Below are positions 1 to 9,438 of a DNA stretch of 64,000 nucleotides, one piece after another (position 1 is the first letter of the stretch; every line of letters begins with the position of its first letter). The stretch is taken from NCBI GenBank assembly GCA_011391075.1, contig JAABRF010000001.1, positions 28,487 to 92,486 on the forward strand. The letters run 5' to 3'. Source of the DNA: Flavobacteriia bacterium (lineage in GTDB: Bacteria; Bacteroidota; Bacteroidia; Flavobacteriales; Flavobacteriaceae). The notes beneath the pieces were generated by a model. The model was not told the DNA's origin, made no database searches, and saw only the letters and a list, made by a program, of their open reading frames with translations. The position numbers and the translations under genes were made by a program.

Positions 1-1083
1 TTATGTCCTCAAACCATTTTCATGGAAATGATTTTCCGTAAAATTGAATATTTAATTGAAGGTGATAGACCTGCCCAACTGAAATTGACACGTCAAGATT
101 GGAATTTTGAGAAATTTTGGAAAAGACTTTTAAAATGGACTGTATTTTTCCTTATTTCATTTATCATTAGTAATGTTTTTTTAGCTTATATCATTGGAAG
201 TGATAAATTGTTATTATACATCAATGATGGTATTGGAAAACATCTAACTACCTTTATTATTTTATTAGTCTTTACAGGCATATTTTATTTCATTTTTGTT
301 TGGTTTAGAGAACAAGTATGTATCATTGTTTGTCCATATGGTCGTTTACAAGGTGTTTTATTGGACAATAATTCCATCAATGTTGCCTATGACTTTGTAA
401 GAGGTGAAAGCACAAACGGTCGAGCCAAATTTAGAAAAGGTCAAGATAGAACAGTTGATGGTATAGGAGATTGTATTGATTGCAAACAATGTGTTTTGGT
501 ATGTCCAACAGGAATTGATATACGTAATGGTACGCAATTGGAATGTATCAACTGTACTGCATGTATTGATGCTTGCGATATGGTTATGGACAAAATCGAT
601 AAACCTCGTGGGTTGATACGTTATGCTTCAGAAGATCAAATTGAAACCGGACGAAAATTTCACTTTACACCTCGCTTGTGGTTGTATACTTTTGTGTTGA
701 CTGTTTTGATGGTATTAGTTACAGCATTATTGGTATTAAGAGGGAACTCTGAAACTATTATGCTTCGATTACCTGGTCAAACTTTTTTGACAGATGAAAC
801 AAGTGTTCAAAATGTATATGAGTTTAAAATTATTAATAAAGGAACTAAAGAAATACAGGATATTTCATTTAAACTCATATCTCATAAAGGTGAAATTCTG
901 AATAATGTCAGTGAACATTCTTCCATTAAAATTCAAGATAAAGCACAAGGTACTGTTTTTATTAAAATTCCAAAATCAGAATTAAAAAATGCCAAAGAAA
1001 AAATTAAAGTAGGACTTTTTTCTGAGGGTAAGCTGATAGAAACATTTAAAATTAACTTTCAAGGACCGATTGTAATTAAATAA
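1..1083 (+). CDS. ccoG: Cytochrome c oxidase accessory protein CcoG, 3' part
   Basis: This gene enters from the left edge. The reading frame is open from base 1 and already encodes the family motif LCPQTIFMEM, so the ATG at 22 is internal and the N-terminus is missing. CcoG is an inner-membrane iron-sulfur protein that helps assemble cbb3-type cytochrome oxidase, with a proposed role in copper reduction. Visible here are two transmembrane stretches (codons about 48-65 and 78-96), two 4Fe-4S motifs (CIDCKQCVLVCP at codons 158-169 and CINCTACIDAC at 182-192), a third hydrophobic helix near codons 225-247, and a beta-rich C-terminal domain as in FixG/CcoG. A hairpin terminator follows the stop codon. 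The cco structural genes presumably lie to the left, outside the window. Confidence 0.9.
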   Translation, partial: LCPQTIFMEMIFRKIEYLIEGDRPAQLKLTRQDWNFEKFWKRLLKWTVFFLISFIISNVFLAYIIGSDKLLLYINDGIGKHLTTFIILLVFTGIFYFIFVWFREQVCIIVCPYGRLQGVLLDNNSINVAYDFVRGESTNGRAKFRKGQDRTVDGIGDCIDCKQCVLVCPTGIDIRNGTQLECINCTACIDACDMVMDKIDKPRGLIRYASEDQIETGRKFHFTPRLWLYTFVLTVLMVLVTALLVLRGNSETIMLRLPGQTFLTDETSVQNVYEFKIINKGTKEIQDISFKLISHKGEILNNVSEHSSIKIQDKAQGTVFIKIPKSELKNAKEKIKVGLFSEGKLIETFKINFQGPIVIK

Positions 1084-1097
1084 GTCTTGATAAAATT

Positions 1098-1132
1098 AAA
1101 AAAAGGCAAATCTAAATGGTTTGCCTTTTTTT
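1098..1132 (+). terminator. Rho-independent terminator after ccoG
   Basis: The arms AAAGGCAAA and TTTGCCTTT flank a 9-base loop and are followed by a run of seven T. The A-run on the left side would also let it work on the other strand, but only ccoG ends here. Confidence 0.85.
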
Positions 1133-1322
1133 ATTCTAAATTTTTAAAATAAAATTAAGTTGATTTTTTTTAGAAACAATTTTTAATTTATTGATTTCTT
1201 TTAATAATCTTTTTATATTTGTTAATCTATTGATTATCTATTTGATAATACTGATCTTAGTAATGCTGAATCCCAACTATATCTATTGAGCAATTATAAT
1301 AAAACCTGTAAATTGAATTCAT

Positions 1323-2351
1323 TTGACTTATTCCAAAACCACCAATCATTCCTGGGACTGGCCGGATCAAGTACGAGCTATCGCTACTGTTTCCGTAATT
1401 TTACTTCATGTAGCTGCACCTTTGTTGTATCAATTTCGCAAAATTGAGGTTTCACATTGGTGGATAGCCAACATTATTGATAGCACCATGCGTTTTTGCG
1501 TTCCTGTATTTATGATGCTGACCGGAGCTCTTTTACTTTCTAAAAATGAATCAACTATACTGTTTTATAAAAAACGTTTTACGCGGTTGGTTTATCCATT
1601 TATTTTATGGTCACTCATTTATTTATGGTATAATTTTGATCCAAAGGTTACTAAAAATTTCAATATGACTTACGTTTGGGAACAACTTGTAAATGGAACT
1701 TCCTATCACCTTTGGTATGTGTATATGATTGTTTTTTATTATTTCCTGATCCCATTTTTGAGAAAATGGATTCAAGTTGCAACTACCAAAAAAATTATAT
1801 TATTGCTAATCATTTGGTTTGTTGTACTCATGCTAGGTATGAGTTATCTTCAAACCATGAAAAGCAGAATCAATGGGTTATATTTTATTGGATTTTTGGG
1901 ATATCCTATTGTAGGATATTTAGTTAGCAATCGATTAAGTATAAATATTAATAAATATATACTATTCCTAATAATAGTTATAGGATGGCTTGTGACAGCA
2001 GTTGGGACCTTTTATCTTACTCAAAAATCAGGGCATTTTAAAGGAGAATTTTACCATTATTTAAGTCCTAGTGTCATGTTCATGTCTGTAAGTATATTTA
2101 TTTTAATCAAACAAATAAACATACAAAGAAATGGGTTGAAGAATATCGTAAATTTCATAAGTACCTATAGTTTTGGCATTTATTTATCGCATGTATTGGT
2201 GTTAAGTTTACTTAAAGAAGTTGGGATTACAGGTAGTTGGGTTCATCCATTATGGGGAATACCGATAACAACCTTCATTGCATTAATATTTTCAATCACA
2301 TTAGTTTATGGGATTAAAAAACTTCCTCTTGGGAATTATATTTCAGGATGA
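1323..2351 (+). CDS. Acyltransferase family 3 membrane protein
   Basis: This is an integral membrane O-acyltransferase of the acyltransferase-3 (OatA/WecH/NolL-like) family, which moves acetyl or other acyl groups onto cell-surface sugars. The N-terminus carries the family pattern RAIATVSVILLHVAAP, with the His of the first helix that is thought to be catalytic, followed by about ten hydrophobic helices. The length (342 aa) is normal. The start is TTG at 1323: an in-frame stop at 1314 rules out anything far upstream, and the next in-frame ATG falls after the conserved His helix. The acceptor is unknown and no polysaccharide genes are adjacent. The 3' end lies 39 bp before a small membrane-protein gene, so cotranscription with the ABC ATPase is possible. 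Confidence 0.75.
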   Translation: MTYSKTTNHSWDWPDQVRAIATVSVILLHVAAPLLYQFRKIEVSHWWIANIIDSTMRFCVPVFMMLTGALLLSKNESTILFYKKRFTRLVYPFILWSLIYLWYNFDPKVTKNFNMTYVWEQLVNGTSYHLWYVYMIVFYYFLIPFLRKWIQVATTKKIILLLIIWFVVLMLGMSYLQTMKSRINGLYFIGFLGYPIVGYLVSNRLSININKYILFLIIVIGWLVTAVGTFYLTQKSGHFKGEFYHYLSPSVMFMSVSIFILIKQINIQRNGLKNIVNFISTYSFGIYLSHVLVLSLLKEVGITGSWVHPLWGIPITTFIALIFSITLVYGIKKLPLGNYISG

Positions 2352-2389
2352 TGGAAACTGAAGTAATGAGTTATTAAATAAAAAAAGTT

Positions 2390-2681
2390 ATGAGAAGCTT
2401 AAAAGCAATTTATTATTTTCACCTCAAACTGATAATCCCTAGTTTGACCATCGGGTTGATTGTCGGAAGTCTTGGAGATAATGAAAATGATTTTTTTTTC
2501 CATCCGAAATATGACACTTGGATATTGGATAGCTTCATTATTATTTCATCTTTTCATCTATGAAATTGATCGAAAAAAAGAGTATTTTTTTTATTACAAT
2601 ATGGGTTTAAGTAAGTTAGTTCTATGGAGCTCAACTTTTACAATTGGTTTAACTTTCTATTTGATTTCCATTATATTATGA
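2390..2681 (+). pseudogene. Small membrane protein, apparently frameshifted in a T-run
   Basis: Two overlapping frames together make one sensible protein of about 97 aa. The ATG at 2390 opens a frame reading MRSLKAIYYFHLKLIIP and a hydrophobic helix up to GDNEND. The continuation in the next frame, after the T-run at 2491-2499, reads SIRNMTLGYWIASLLFHLF and then KKEYFFYYNMGLSKL plus a second helix, ending at 2681. Removing one of the nine T restores a single frame. The stop TGA overlaps the ATG of the ABC ATPase (ATGA), as expected for a coupled partner. It is either a real inactivating or slippage-prone frameshift or an error in a homopolymer. The family is not named; it looks like the small membrane partner of the neighbouring ATPase. 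Confidence 0.6.
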
Positions 2682-3337
2682 GTAAGTTACACATAGATAG
2701 TATTCAAAAAAGCTATGACAACAAACCGGTTCTCACCGATACTTTTATATCTTGTAAAACAGGTGAAATTATAGGTTTGTTAGGTAGAAATGGCAGTGGT
2801 AAGACTACTTTGATGCAAATTGTATTTGGATCATTACAAGCTGAAAATAAATATATAAATGTGGATGGGAAAATACTTCATAATCTATTTGACAATCGCA
2901 ATATAATTCATTTTTTACCACAATTTGATTTTCTACCTCAACACATAAAAATTAAAACGATTATAAGCCTATTTTGCGATAAAGAAAGTACTAAAAAATT
3001 GATTGAAAACCCCATTTTCAAGCCATTGTTAAATCGCAAAATCAATAAATTATCAGGAGGAGAAAAACGCATTGTAAGCGTTTATGCATTGCTTTATTCC
3101 AATGCAGAATTTATATTATTGGATGAACCATTTAATGGAATTGCACCGATTCAAAGAGAAGAAATTCAAAAAATAATTCTTGAACAATCACCCAATAAAG
3201 GTATTATCATTTCTGATCATGATTACAGAAGTGTTTTGGAAATAGCAACCAAAATAATTCTATTACATGATGGTGGCACAAAAATCATAAACGATCAAAA
3301 TGAGCTTATCGAATGGGGATATTTATCTGGAATTTAG
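2678..3337 (+). CDS. ABC transporter ATP-binding protein
   Basis: This is a stand-alone ATPase subunit (219 aa). It has a Walker A motif GRNGSGKTT, a Q-loop near FLPQFDFLPQ, the signature LSGGEKR, a Walker B motif ILLDEPFNG and a switch His in ISDHDY. The chosen start is ATG 2678, which overlaps the stop of the upstream membrane-protein gene; starts further upstream would run through that gene. The short, atypical signature region and the tiny two-helix neighbour do not point to a known importer or exporter class, and the substrate is unknown. If the upstream frameshift is real, translation of this gene could be affected through loss of coupling. Confidence 0.8.
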   Translation: MSKLHIDSIQKSYDNKPVLTDTFISCKTGEIIGLLGRNGSGKTTLMQIVFGSLQAENKYINVDGKILHNLFDNRNIIHFLPQFDFLPQHIKIKTIISLFCDKESTKKLIENPIFKPLLNRKINKLSGGEKRIVSVYALLYSNAEFILLDEPFNGIAPIQREEIQKIILEQSPNKGIIISDHDYRSVLEIATKIILLHDGGTKIINDQNELIEWGYLSGI

Positions 3338-3348
3338 AAGGACAAAAA

Positions 3349-4146
3349 CTACATTATTTGAAAACGATCCCAATCATTACCTACCGGGAAACTTTCACGT
3401 GCTTTTTGTAAACTTGAATTGGAAATAGTTACAATTTCAAAGGTTTCCTCATCGGGAGCTATTTCAGTAATATGATTGCCATTAAAATCTAAAACTGTAC
3501 TATTGCCTTGATAATAAAGTCCTTTACCATCTACTCCTACTCTATTGACTCCTACTACAAAAGATTGATTTTCAATTGCCCTAGCTATTAATAGTTGCCT
3601 AAATGCGTGTGCTCTTACCGAAGGCCAATTGGCGATGTAAATCAGCAAATCATAAGCATAATTTCCTTCTTCAACTGTATTCTTGGACCATACCGGAAAA
3701 CGTAAATCGTAGCAAACTAAAGGGCAAATTTTCCAACCGTATAAATCTACAACCAACTTTTGTTTACCTGCTGAAAAGTGATGGTGTTCGCCACCATAGG
3801 TAAACAAATGTTTTTTGTCGTAATAGGAAATCTCTCCCAATCGATTGATCCAAACCAGTCGATTGTAATATTTTCCGGCTTCCTCAATAACGATACTTCC
3901 CATAAGTGCCAACTTATGTTCAATGGCCATTTTTTTCATCCACTTTACTGTCTCGCCTTCCATGTTTTCGGCTATTTCATGTGCTTCAGTGACAAATCCG
4001 GTAGCAAACATTTCGGGTAAAATCATCAAATCCAAAGCTTCCTTTTGATCATATAACCAATTTTCAATTTTAAAAAAATTGCTTTGTTTATCTTTCCAAA
4101 TAATATCAGTTTGAGCTAATGCAATACGCAGAGTTTCGGGTTTCAT
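3349..4146 (-). CDS. Omega-amidase, nitrilase superfamily (YafV/NIT2-like)
   Basis: This is a cytoplasmic carbon-nitrogen hydrolase (265 aa) with the Glu-Lys-Cys triad visible: Glu in LPEMFATGF, Lys in YDKKHLF and Cys in LVCYDLRFP. The YafV/NIT2 subgroup hydrolyses alpha-ketoglutaramate to alpha-ketoglutarate and ammonia. The gene lies 58 bp downstream of an aminotransferase of the YbdL/methionine type on the same strand. That fits a pathway in which glutamine-dependent transamination yields alpha-ketoglutaramate, which this enzyme then removes. The family and active site are clear; the exact substrate is inferred from the neighbour. Confidence 0.85.
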   Translation of the reverse strand: MKPETLRIALAQTDIIWKDKQSNFFKIENWLYDQKEALDLMILPEMFATGFVTEAHEIAENMEGETVKWMKKMAIEHKLALMGSIVIEEAGKYYNRLVWINRLGEISYYDKKHLFTYGGEHHHFSAGKQKLVVDLYGWKICPLVCYDLRFPVWSKNTVEEGNYAYDLLIYIANWPSVRAHAFRQLLIARAIENQSFVVGVNRVGVDGKGLYYQGNSTVLDFNGNHITEIAPDEETFEIVTISNSSLQKARESFPVGNDWDRFQIM

Positions 4147-4204
4147 TATTTGAGTCTCTTGAGTTTTTATTGTTTTAAACTTAGTATAAGTGGTTTATTT
4201 CACT

Positions 4205-5359
4205 TTAAATACTTTTTAAAATTTCGGCTGCTTTCAACAAAGTTTCTTCTCCTTTGGCAAAACAAACTCTCAACATTTTGTTACTTTGCTTGTCGTGATA
4301 AAATGGAGAAACCGGCACGGTTGCCACTCCTAATTCTTTAGTCAATCTGATGGCAAAATCCAATTCATTTTCATCTGAAATACCTTCGTAATTCAACAAT
4401 TGAAAATAAGTACCAAAACAAGGAATGATATTAAACCGAGATCCTTGTAAAGCCTTTACAAAAAAATCTCTTTTTTGTTGGTAAAAAGCAGGCACATAAT
4501 CATAATGGGATTTATTCTTGATAAATGTTGCCAATGCATATTGTACAGGTGTATTGGATGCAAATGTTACAAATTGATGCACTTTGCGAACTTCTACCAT
4601 TAAATCGTGAGGAGCCAAAATAAAACCTGTTTTCCAGCCGGTAGCATGAAATGTTTTTCCAAATGAACCTACTACGAAACTGCGTTTGGCTAACTCAGGA
4701 TACCAGCAAACACTTTCATGGCGTATGCCATCAAAAATCAAATGCTCGTATACTTCATCACTCAATACTAAAATATCGGTTCCATCTGTAATTTTTTGCA
4801 ATTCCAATAAATCTGAAGCTTGCAAAACAGCTCCGGTTGGATTGTGTGGTGTATTGATAATAATCATACGGGTATGTACATTTATCAAACTTTTGATTTC
4901 ATCCCAATGAACATGGTAATCGGGTAATTGTAATGCAGAATGTCTTACAACTCCACCACATAATTCAATGGCAGGTGCGTAAGAATCGTAGGCTGGTTCG
5001 ATTATGATTACTTCATCACCAGAATGAACTACCGAAGTAATTATACTAAAAAGAGCTTCCGTTGCACCAGGTGTGATGGTAATTTCAGAAACGGGATTGT
5101 AAGACATTTGATAAGTATCCCAAGTTTTTGCAGCAATGCCTTCTCTTAAAGCCAAAACCCCAGGCATAGGTGCATATTGATTGTAACCTTCTCGCATATA
5201 ACGGGTTACCAAATCTATTAATTCATTAGAAATTGGAAAATCAGGAAAACCTTGTGAAAGATTAATCGCTCCGACTTCATTGGCTAAACCAGACATAACG
5301 GCAAAAATAGATGTTCCCACATCTGGTAGTTTGGAATAAACGGGTCTTATATAATCCAT
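4205..5359 (-). CDS. PLP-dependent methionine/glutamine-type aminotransferase
   Basis: This is a fold-type I class I/II aminotransferase (384 aa) close to E. coli YbdL (methionine aminotransferase). The motifs are NLSQGFPDF near residue 34, the PLP-contact segment INTPHNPTG, and the Schiff-base Lys in GSFGKTFHATGWKTGF. It probably transaminates 4-methylthio-2-oxobutyrate with glutamine or another amino donor, as in methionine salvage. It sits directly upstream of the omega-amidase in one transcription unit. The start MDYIRPVYSKLP is the only good one. Functional assignment rests on family resemblance and pairing. Confidence 0.82.
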   Translation of the reverse strand: MDYIRPVYSKLPDVGTSIFAVMSGLANEVGAINLSQGFPDFPISNELIDLVTRYMREGYNQYAPMPGVLALREGIAAKTWDTYQMSYNPVSEITITPGATEALFSIITSVVHSGDEVIIIEPAYDSYAPAIELCGGVVRHSALQLPDYHVHWDEIKSLINVHTRMIIINTPHNPTGAVLQASDLLELQKITDGTDILVLSDEVYEHLIFDGIRHESVCWYPELAKRSFVVGSFGKTFHATGWKTGFILAPHDLMVEVRKVHQFVTFASNTPVQYALATFIKNKSHYDYVPAFYQQKRDFFVKALQGSRFNIIPCFGTYFQLLNYEGISDENELDFAIRLTKELGVATVPVSPFYHDKQSNKMLRVCFAKGEETLLKAAEILKSI

Positions 5360-5692
5360 AAATTGATAAAATTATTTTTCTTATTTCTGGAAAATGATTC
5401 CAAAAACTGATTCAAAGTATGTATTCAATTTGAAAACAAATCAAACATTTCAATATTCTATTTTTAAAATTCAATTAAGAAGCTGAATGTTAAGCAATAG
5501 CATTCCAATTAAACTTTCAATACTACAAGTGTAAAGATATGAAAAAAAGGTTTGAAGTTTAGATTAATTCCAAACGCATCTAAATGAATGTATATAATGC
5601 AATCATAGATTCAAAATAAGGTGATATTTAGTGTAAAACTATAGCTAAACACCAATTATATTGGAGTATAGCTAAGATATATTAGTCGATTT
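5360..5692. other. Intergenic region between the aminotransferase and dnaN
   Basis: This AT-rich stretch carries no convincing ORF. It holds the divergent control regions. Near 5635-5680 there are two copies of TATAGCTAA flanking a small CCAAT/ATTGG dyad, which may be a binding site, but I see no known box. Confidence 0.4.
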
Positions 5693-5723
5693 TTGTCAAC
5701 ACCAACATTTTTTATTACCTTTG
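5693..5723 (+). promoter_or_regulatory. Promoter of dnaN
   Basis: TTG at 5693-5695 and TACCTTTG at 5716-5723 are separated by 20 bases. This matches the Bacteroidota sigma-ABfr consensus (TTG, about 19-20 bases, TAnnTTTG). The dnaN ATG follows 22 bases later. Confidence 0.75.
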
Positions 5724-5745
5724 CATTCCTATAAAAACTAATGAT

Positions 5746-6864
5746 ATGCAATTTATTGTATCCAGTTCTCAACTTTTAAAACAACTTCAAGTATTAGTCG
5801 GTATTGTAAACACCAACAATACTTTACCCATATTGGATAATTTCTTGTTTGAGTTATCAACCAACAAATTGAAAATTACCGCTTCGGATATTGAAACTAT
5901 TATGAGTACGTCTATCGATGTTCAATCCGATTACAAAGGTGCCATCGCTATTAATGCCCGTTTGCTTTTGGAAGCTATTAAAACGTTTCCCGAACAACCT
6001 TTGACTTTTGTAGTAAAAGACAATCATACAGTAGAAATCAGTTCTGATTTTGGTAAATACGACATGGCATACTACGATGGTAGCGAATTTCCGAAAACAG
6101 TTAACCTTGAAGCGCCAAGTAAAACTGTAATCAGCAGTGAAATTTTAGCAACTGCTATCAACTATACCGTATTTGCTACCGGAAATGATGATTTGAGACC
6201 GGTAATGAGTGGTGTATTTTTCCAATTCAATTCGGATAGCTTGACATTTGTTGCCACGGATGCTCACAAATTGGTAAAATATGAACGCATCGATTTGACT
6301 GCCAAAGATGCAGCAGAGTTCATTATGCCGAAAAAACCACTTAGCATTTTAAAGAATATTTTAACTACAGCTGAAAGTGAAGTAACCATTGAATACAATG
6401 AAACCAATGCCAAATTCAGCTTTGATAAAATCGTATTGACCTGCAGATTAATCGATGGTAAATATCCTAATTATGATGCGGTTATTCCAAAAGAAAACCC
6501 CAACAAATTGACTGTAAACCGATCTTCATTCCTCAATTCTGTCAGAAGAGCTTCCATTTTCTCGAGTAAATCAACACATCAAATTCGTTTGAAAATGGCA
6601 GGTACTGAATTAAATATTTCAGCAGAAGATGTAGATTTTTCCAACAAAGCTGATGAACGTCTTACTTGTAACTTTGAAGGTGATGATATGCAAATCGGAT
6701 TCAATTCCAAGTTTTTAATTGAAATGTTGAACAACTTGAATTCTGAAGAAATTTTAATTGAAATGTCGGTTCCCAATCGTGCAGGAATTTTGACTCCATT
6801 GGACGGAAAAGAAGAGGGAGAAAATATTTTAATGCTAGTTATGCCGGTTATGCTAAATAACTAA
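5746..6864 (+). CDS. dnaN: DNA polymerase III beta subunit (sliding clamp)
   Basis: The protein forms the ring-shaped clamp that tethers DNA polymerase III to DNA. Its 372 aa are typical and span three clamp domains. Recognisable segments are the N-terminal MQFIVSSSQLLKQLQ, TLPILDNFLFE near residue 27, FVATDAHKLVKYE, and the C-terminal ILMLVMPVMLNN, where the usual ending is MPMRL. A strong promoter sits just upstream and a hairpin terminator just downstream, so it is transcribed alone. It is not next to dnaA or recF here, which is common in Bacteroidota. Confidence 0.97.
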   Translation: MQFIVSSSQLLKQLQVLVGIVNTNNTLPILDNFLFELSTNKLKITASDIETIMSTSIDVQSDYKGAIAINARLLLEAIKTFPEQPLTFVVKDNHTVEISSDFGKYDMAYYDGSEFPKTVNLEAPSKTVISSEILATAINYTVFATGNDDLRPVMSGVFFQFNSDSLTFVATDAHKLVKYERIDLTAKDAAEFIMPKKPLSILKNILTTAESEVTIEYNETNAKFSFDKIVLTCRLIDGKYPNYDAVIPKENPNKLTVNRSSFLNSVRRASIFSSKSTHQIRLKMAGTELNISAEDVDFSNKADERLTCNFEGDDMQIGFNSKFLIEMLNNLNSEEILIEMSVPNRAGILTPLDGKEEGENILMLVMPVMLNN

Positions 6865-6899
6865 TTTGAGATACTTTTATTTCAAAACTAATCTATCAG

Positions 6900-6934
6900 A
6901 AATCTACTCTTCAAAAAAAGGGTAGATTTTTTTT
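6900..6934 (+). terminator. Terminator after dnaN
   Basis: AAATCTAC at 6900-6907 pairs with GTAGATTT at 6922-6929 and is followed by T residues to 6934. Confidence 0.8.
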
Positions 6935-6993
6935 ATCAAAAATTCATTCTTGTAACGTCAAGTTTCCCTATCGTAATTTTTATTAAACCGATC

Positions 6994-7590
6994 ATGAATT
7001 ACCTCGCACATTTGTATTTATCAGGTTCGGATGAAGCATTTCGATTTGGAAATTTCATTGGAGATGCTGTCAAAGGAAATAAATATATTCATTTTCCAAA
7101 ACCCATTCAAGAAGGCATTATTTTGCACAGAAAAATTGACTCATTTACAGATCATCATCCTATTTGCAAAGAAACCAAACAATTATTTCGTCCAATTTTT
7201 GGACATTATAAAGGGGTTATTTTGGATGTAATTAACGATCATTTTTTAAGTTTGCAATGGGAGCAATATCATCCACTTCCTTTAAATAATTATTTGTTAG
7301 ATTTTGAAAAATCATTTCAAACATACGCACATCATTTAACACCAGAAGCCAAACAATTTTATGAAATGTTCATATCTAGAAAATTTATGCATCAATACGA
7401 CACTTTTGAAGGACTCGAATTGACACTTCTAGGAATGGAGCGCAGAATAGGTTATAAAGTGCCACTTAGTCAATCTATTGATGATTTAAAAGTACATTAT
7501 ACTCATTTTGAAAACGCATTTCAATTGTTTTTTAATGAAATACAAGAATATTGCAAATTGGAAATCAATAAAATGAATTCGGAGCTATAA
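6994..7590 (+). CDS. Acyl carrier protein phosphodiesterase (AcpH family)
   Basis: This is a cytoplasmic all-helical hydrolase (198 aa) that removes 4'-phosphopantetheine from acyl carrier protein in characterised relatives. The N-terminus MNYLAHLYLSG and the segments FGNFIGDAVKG and ILHRKIDSFTDHHP are hallmark AcpH motifs, with His and Asp residues matching the degenerate HD-type metal site. The length is normal. It stands alone between dnaN and ggt. The family is confident; the substrate is taken from the family. Confidence 0.85.
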   Translation: MNYLAHLYLSGSDEAFRFGNFIGDAVKGNKYIHFPKPIQEGIILHRKIDSFTDHHPICKETKQLFRPIFGHYKGVILDVINDHFLSLQWEQYHPLPLNNYLLDFEKSFQTYAHHLTPEAKQFYEMFISRKFMHQYDTFEGLELTLLGMERRIGYKVPLSQSIDDLKVHYTHFENAFQLFFNEIQEYCKLEINKMNSEL

Positions 7591-7658
7591 ATACACCCTA
7601 AATTCATTTTGAATTCTTTAATTCAATAACTTACTAAACAATCAATCCAATTATTTTA

Positions 7659-7666
7659 TACTTTTG
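7659..7666 (+). promoter_or_regulatory. -7 element of the ggt promoter
   Basis: TACTTTTG fits TAnnTTTG and lies 44 bases before the ggt ATG. I see no good TTG at the -33 position. Confidence 0.5.
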
Positions 7667-7710
7667 GGATCGTTTAGTAATCTTTGGTTTTCGATTCATA
7701 ATACTTTCAA

Positions 7711-9438
7711 ATGCAGCATACCATTAACTCTTCAATTAGACCTTTATATTTAATTGCGTTTTTTATTTTGATATTTGGAAATGGAAATTTGCTTGCTCAA
7801 ATATCAAACAATTCAAACCCTTCTTTAGGATTGGTTGTCGAACACGCCATGGTGGTTAGTGCACGCGTAGAAGCTTCGCAAATTGGAATAGAAATTCTCA
7901 AAAAAGGTGGCAATGCTTTTGACGCTATGATTGCAACAGATTTAGCTTTGGCAGTAGCTTATCCATTTGCAGGTAATATTGGTGGTGGTGGTTTTATGGT
8001 ATACAGAAAAGCTGATGGAACTACCGGAGCTTTAGATTATAGAGAAAAAGCACCTCAATTGGCAGAACGCAATATGTATTTGGATGCAAATGGCACTGTC
8101 ATTCCCGATCTCAGTATTTTAGGAGCCAAAGCCGTAGGTGTTCCCGGAACCATTGCCGGACTTTTTGAAGTGCATCAAAAATTGGGTAGTTTACCTTTTA
8201 ACGAATTGATTCAACCAGCAATTGATTTGGCAAAAAAAGGTGTTATAGTAACTGAAAGTGATGTAAAAAGTTTTGAAAATCAAAGGAAAAAATTCAAAAA
8301 AGCCAATGGTACAATTATCCCATTAGACCGTAATTGGAAAATTGGTGATACGGTTAAATATGCCGAACTGGCACAAACCTTAGAAAGAATTAGGGATTTT
8401 GGAAGAAGTGAGTTTTATGAAGGAGAAACCGGTCAAAAAATGCTTGCATATCTTCAAAAAAAAGGAGGTATTTTGACCTTAGAAGATTTAAAAAATTACA
8501 AGGCTGTTTGGAGACAACCCATACAATTTAATTACAAAGATTACACCATCACATCCATGACTTTACCATCTAGTGGCGGTATCTGCATGGCTCAAATCTT
8601 GAAAAGTATAGAACCATTTGACATCGGACAATATTCTCATAATTCGAAAGAATACATTCAATTACTAACTGAAGCCGAAAGAAGAGCATATGCCGATCGG
8701 GCCTATTACTTAGGAGATATCGATTTTGTAAAAGTTCCAATTTCTCAATTAATTCATCCTGAATATCTAGCCAAAAGGATGCAGGATTTCAACTGGAATC
8801 AAGCTACAACATCAAGTGCAGTTTCTCATGGTTCAGTCGATTGGTCGGAAAGTGATGAAACGACCCATTATTCAATCGTAGATGCCTATGGTAATGCAGT
8901 ATCAGTTACCACAACTTTAAATGGCGCTTTCGGTTCAAAAGTTTATGTTCCTGAAGGTGGATTCTTCCTCAACAATGAAATGGATGATTTTAGCGTAAAA
9001 CCAGGAACTCCCAATATGTTTGGACTCATTGGGGCTGAAGCCAATGCCATTCAACCCGGAAAAAGAATGTTGAGTAGTATGTCTCCAACATTGGTAACCT
9101 ACCAAGGTAAATTAAAAATGGTCCTAGGCTCACCAGGTGGATCAACTATCATTACTTCGGTTTTACAAAATATTTTAAATGTTATAGAATTCAATATGAG
9201 TATGCAGGAATCGGTTAATCAACCCCGTTTTCATCATCAATGGTTACCTGATGTTTTAAAAATGGAACCTAATGGATTTGATCTTAAAACCATTTCAAAA
9301 CTTAAAACTATGGGATATCAAATCGATGAATCCAAATCGATAATCATTGGAAAGGTTGATGCAATTTTGATTTTACCCAATGGACATTTAGAAGGTGGTG
9401 CAGATCCTAGAGGAGATGACAGTGCTGTAGGTTACTAA
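7711..9438 (+). CDS. ggt: Gamma-glutamyltranspeptidase, secreted
   Basis: This is an exported Ntn-hydrolase (575 aa) that cleaves gamma-glutamyl bonds, for example in glutathione. A signal peptide spans residues 1-30 (hydrophobic LIAFFILIFGNGNLLAQ). The large-subunit region holds GNAFDAMIATDLALAV and GNIGGGGFMVYR. The autocatalytic Thr is in DETTHYSIVD, where the chain splits into two subunits. Downstream, LSSMSPTLV and GSPGGSTIITSVLQ form the gamma-glutamyl-binding and oxyanion segments. It is probably periplasmic. It has its own promoter and no operon partners. Confidence 0.93.
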   Translation: MQHTINSSIRPLYLIAFFILIFGNGNLLAQISNNSNPSLGLVVEHAMVVSARVEASQIGIEILKKGGNAFDAMIATDLALAVAYPFAGNIGGGGFMVYRKADGTTGALDYREKAPQLAERNMYLDANGTVIPDLSILGAKAVGVPGTIAGLFEVHQKLGSLPFNELIQPAIDLAKKGVIVTESDVKSFENQRKKFKKANGTIIPLDRNWKIGDTVKYAELAQTLERIRDFGRSEFYEGETGQKMLAYLQKKGGILTLEDLKNYKAVWRQPIQFNYKDYTITSMTLPSSGGICMAQILKSIEPFDIGQYSHNSKEYIQLLTEAERRAYADRAYYLGDIDFVKVPISQLIHPEYLAKRMQDFNWNQATTSSAVSHGSVDWSESDETTHYSIVDAYGNAVSVTTTLNGAFGSKVYVPEGGFFLNNEMDDFSVKPGTPNMFGLIGAEANAIQPGKRMLSSMSPTLVTYQGKLKMVLGSPGGSTIITSVLQNILNVIEFNMSMQESVNQPRFHHQWLPDVLKMEPNGFDLKTISKLKTMGYQIDESKSIIIGKVDAILILPNGHLEGGADPRGDDSAVGY

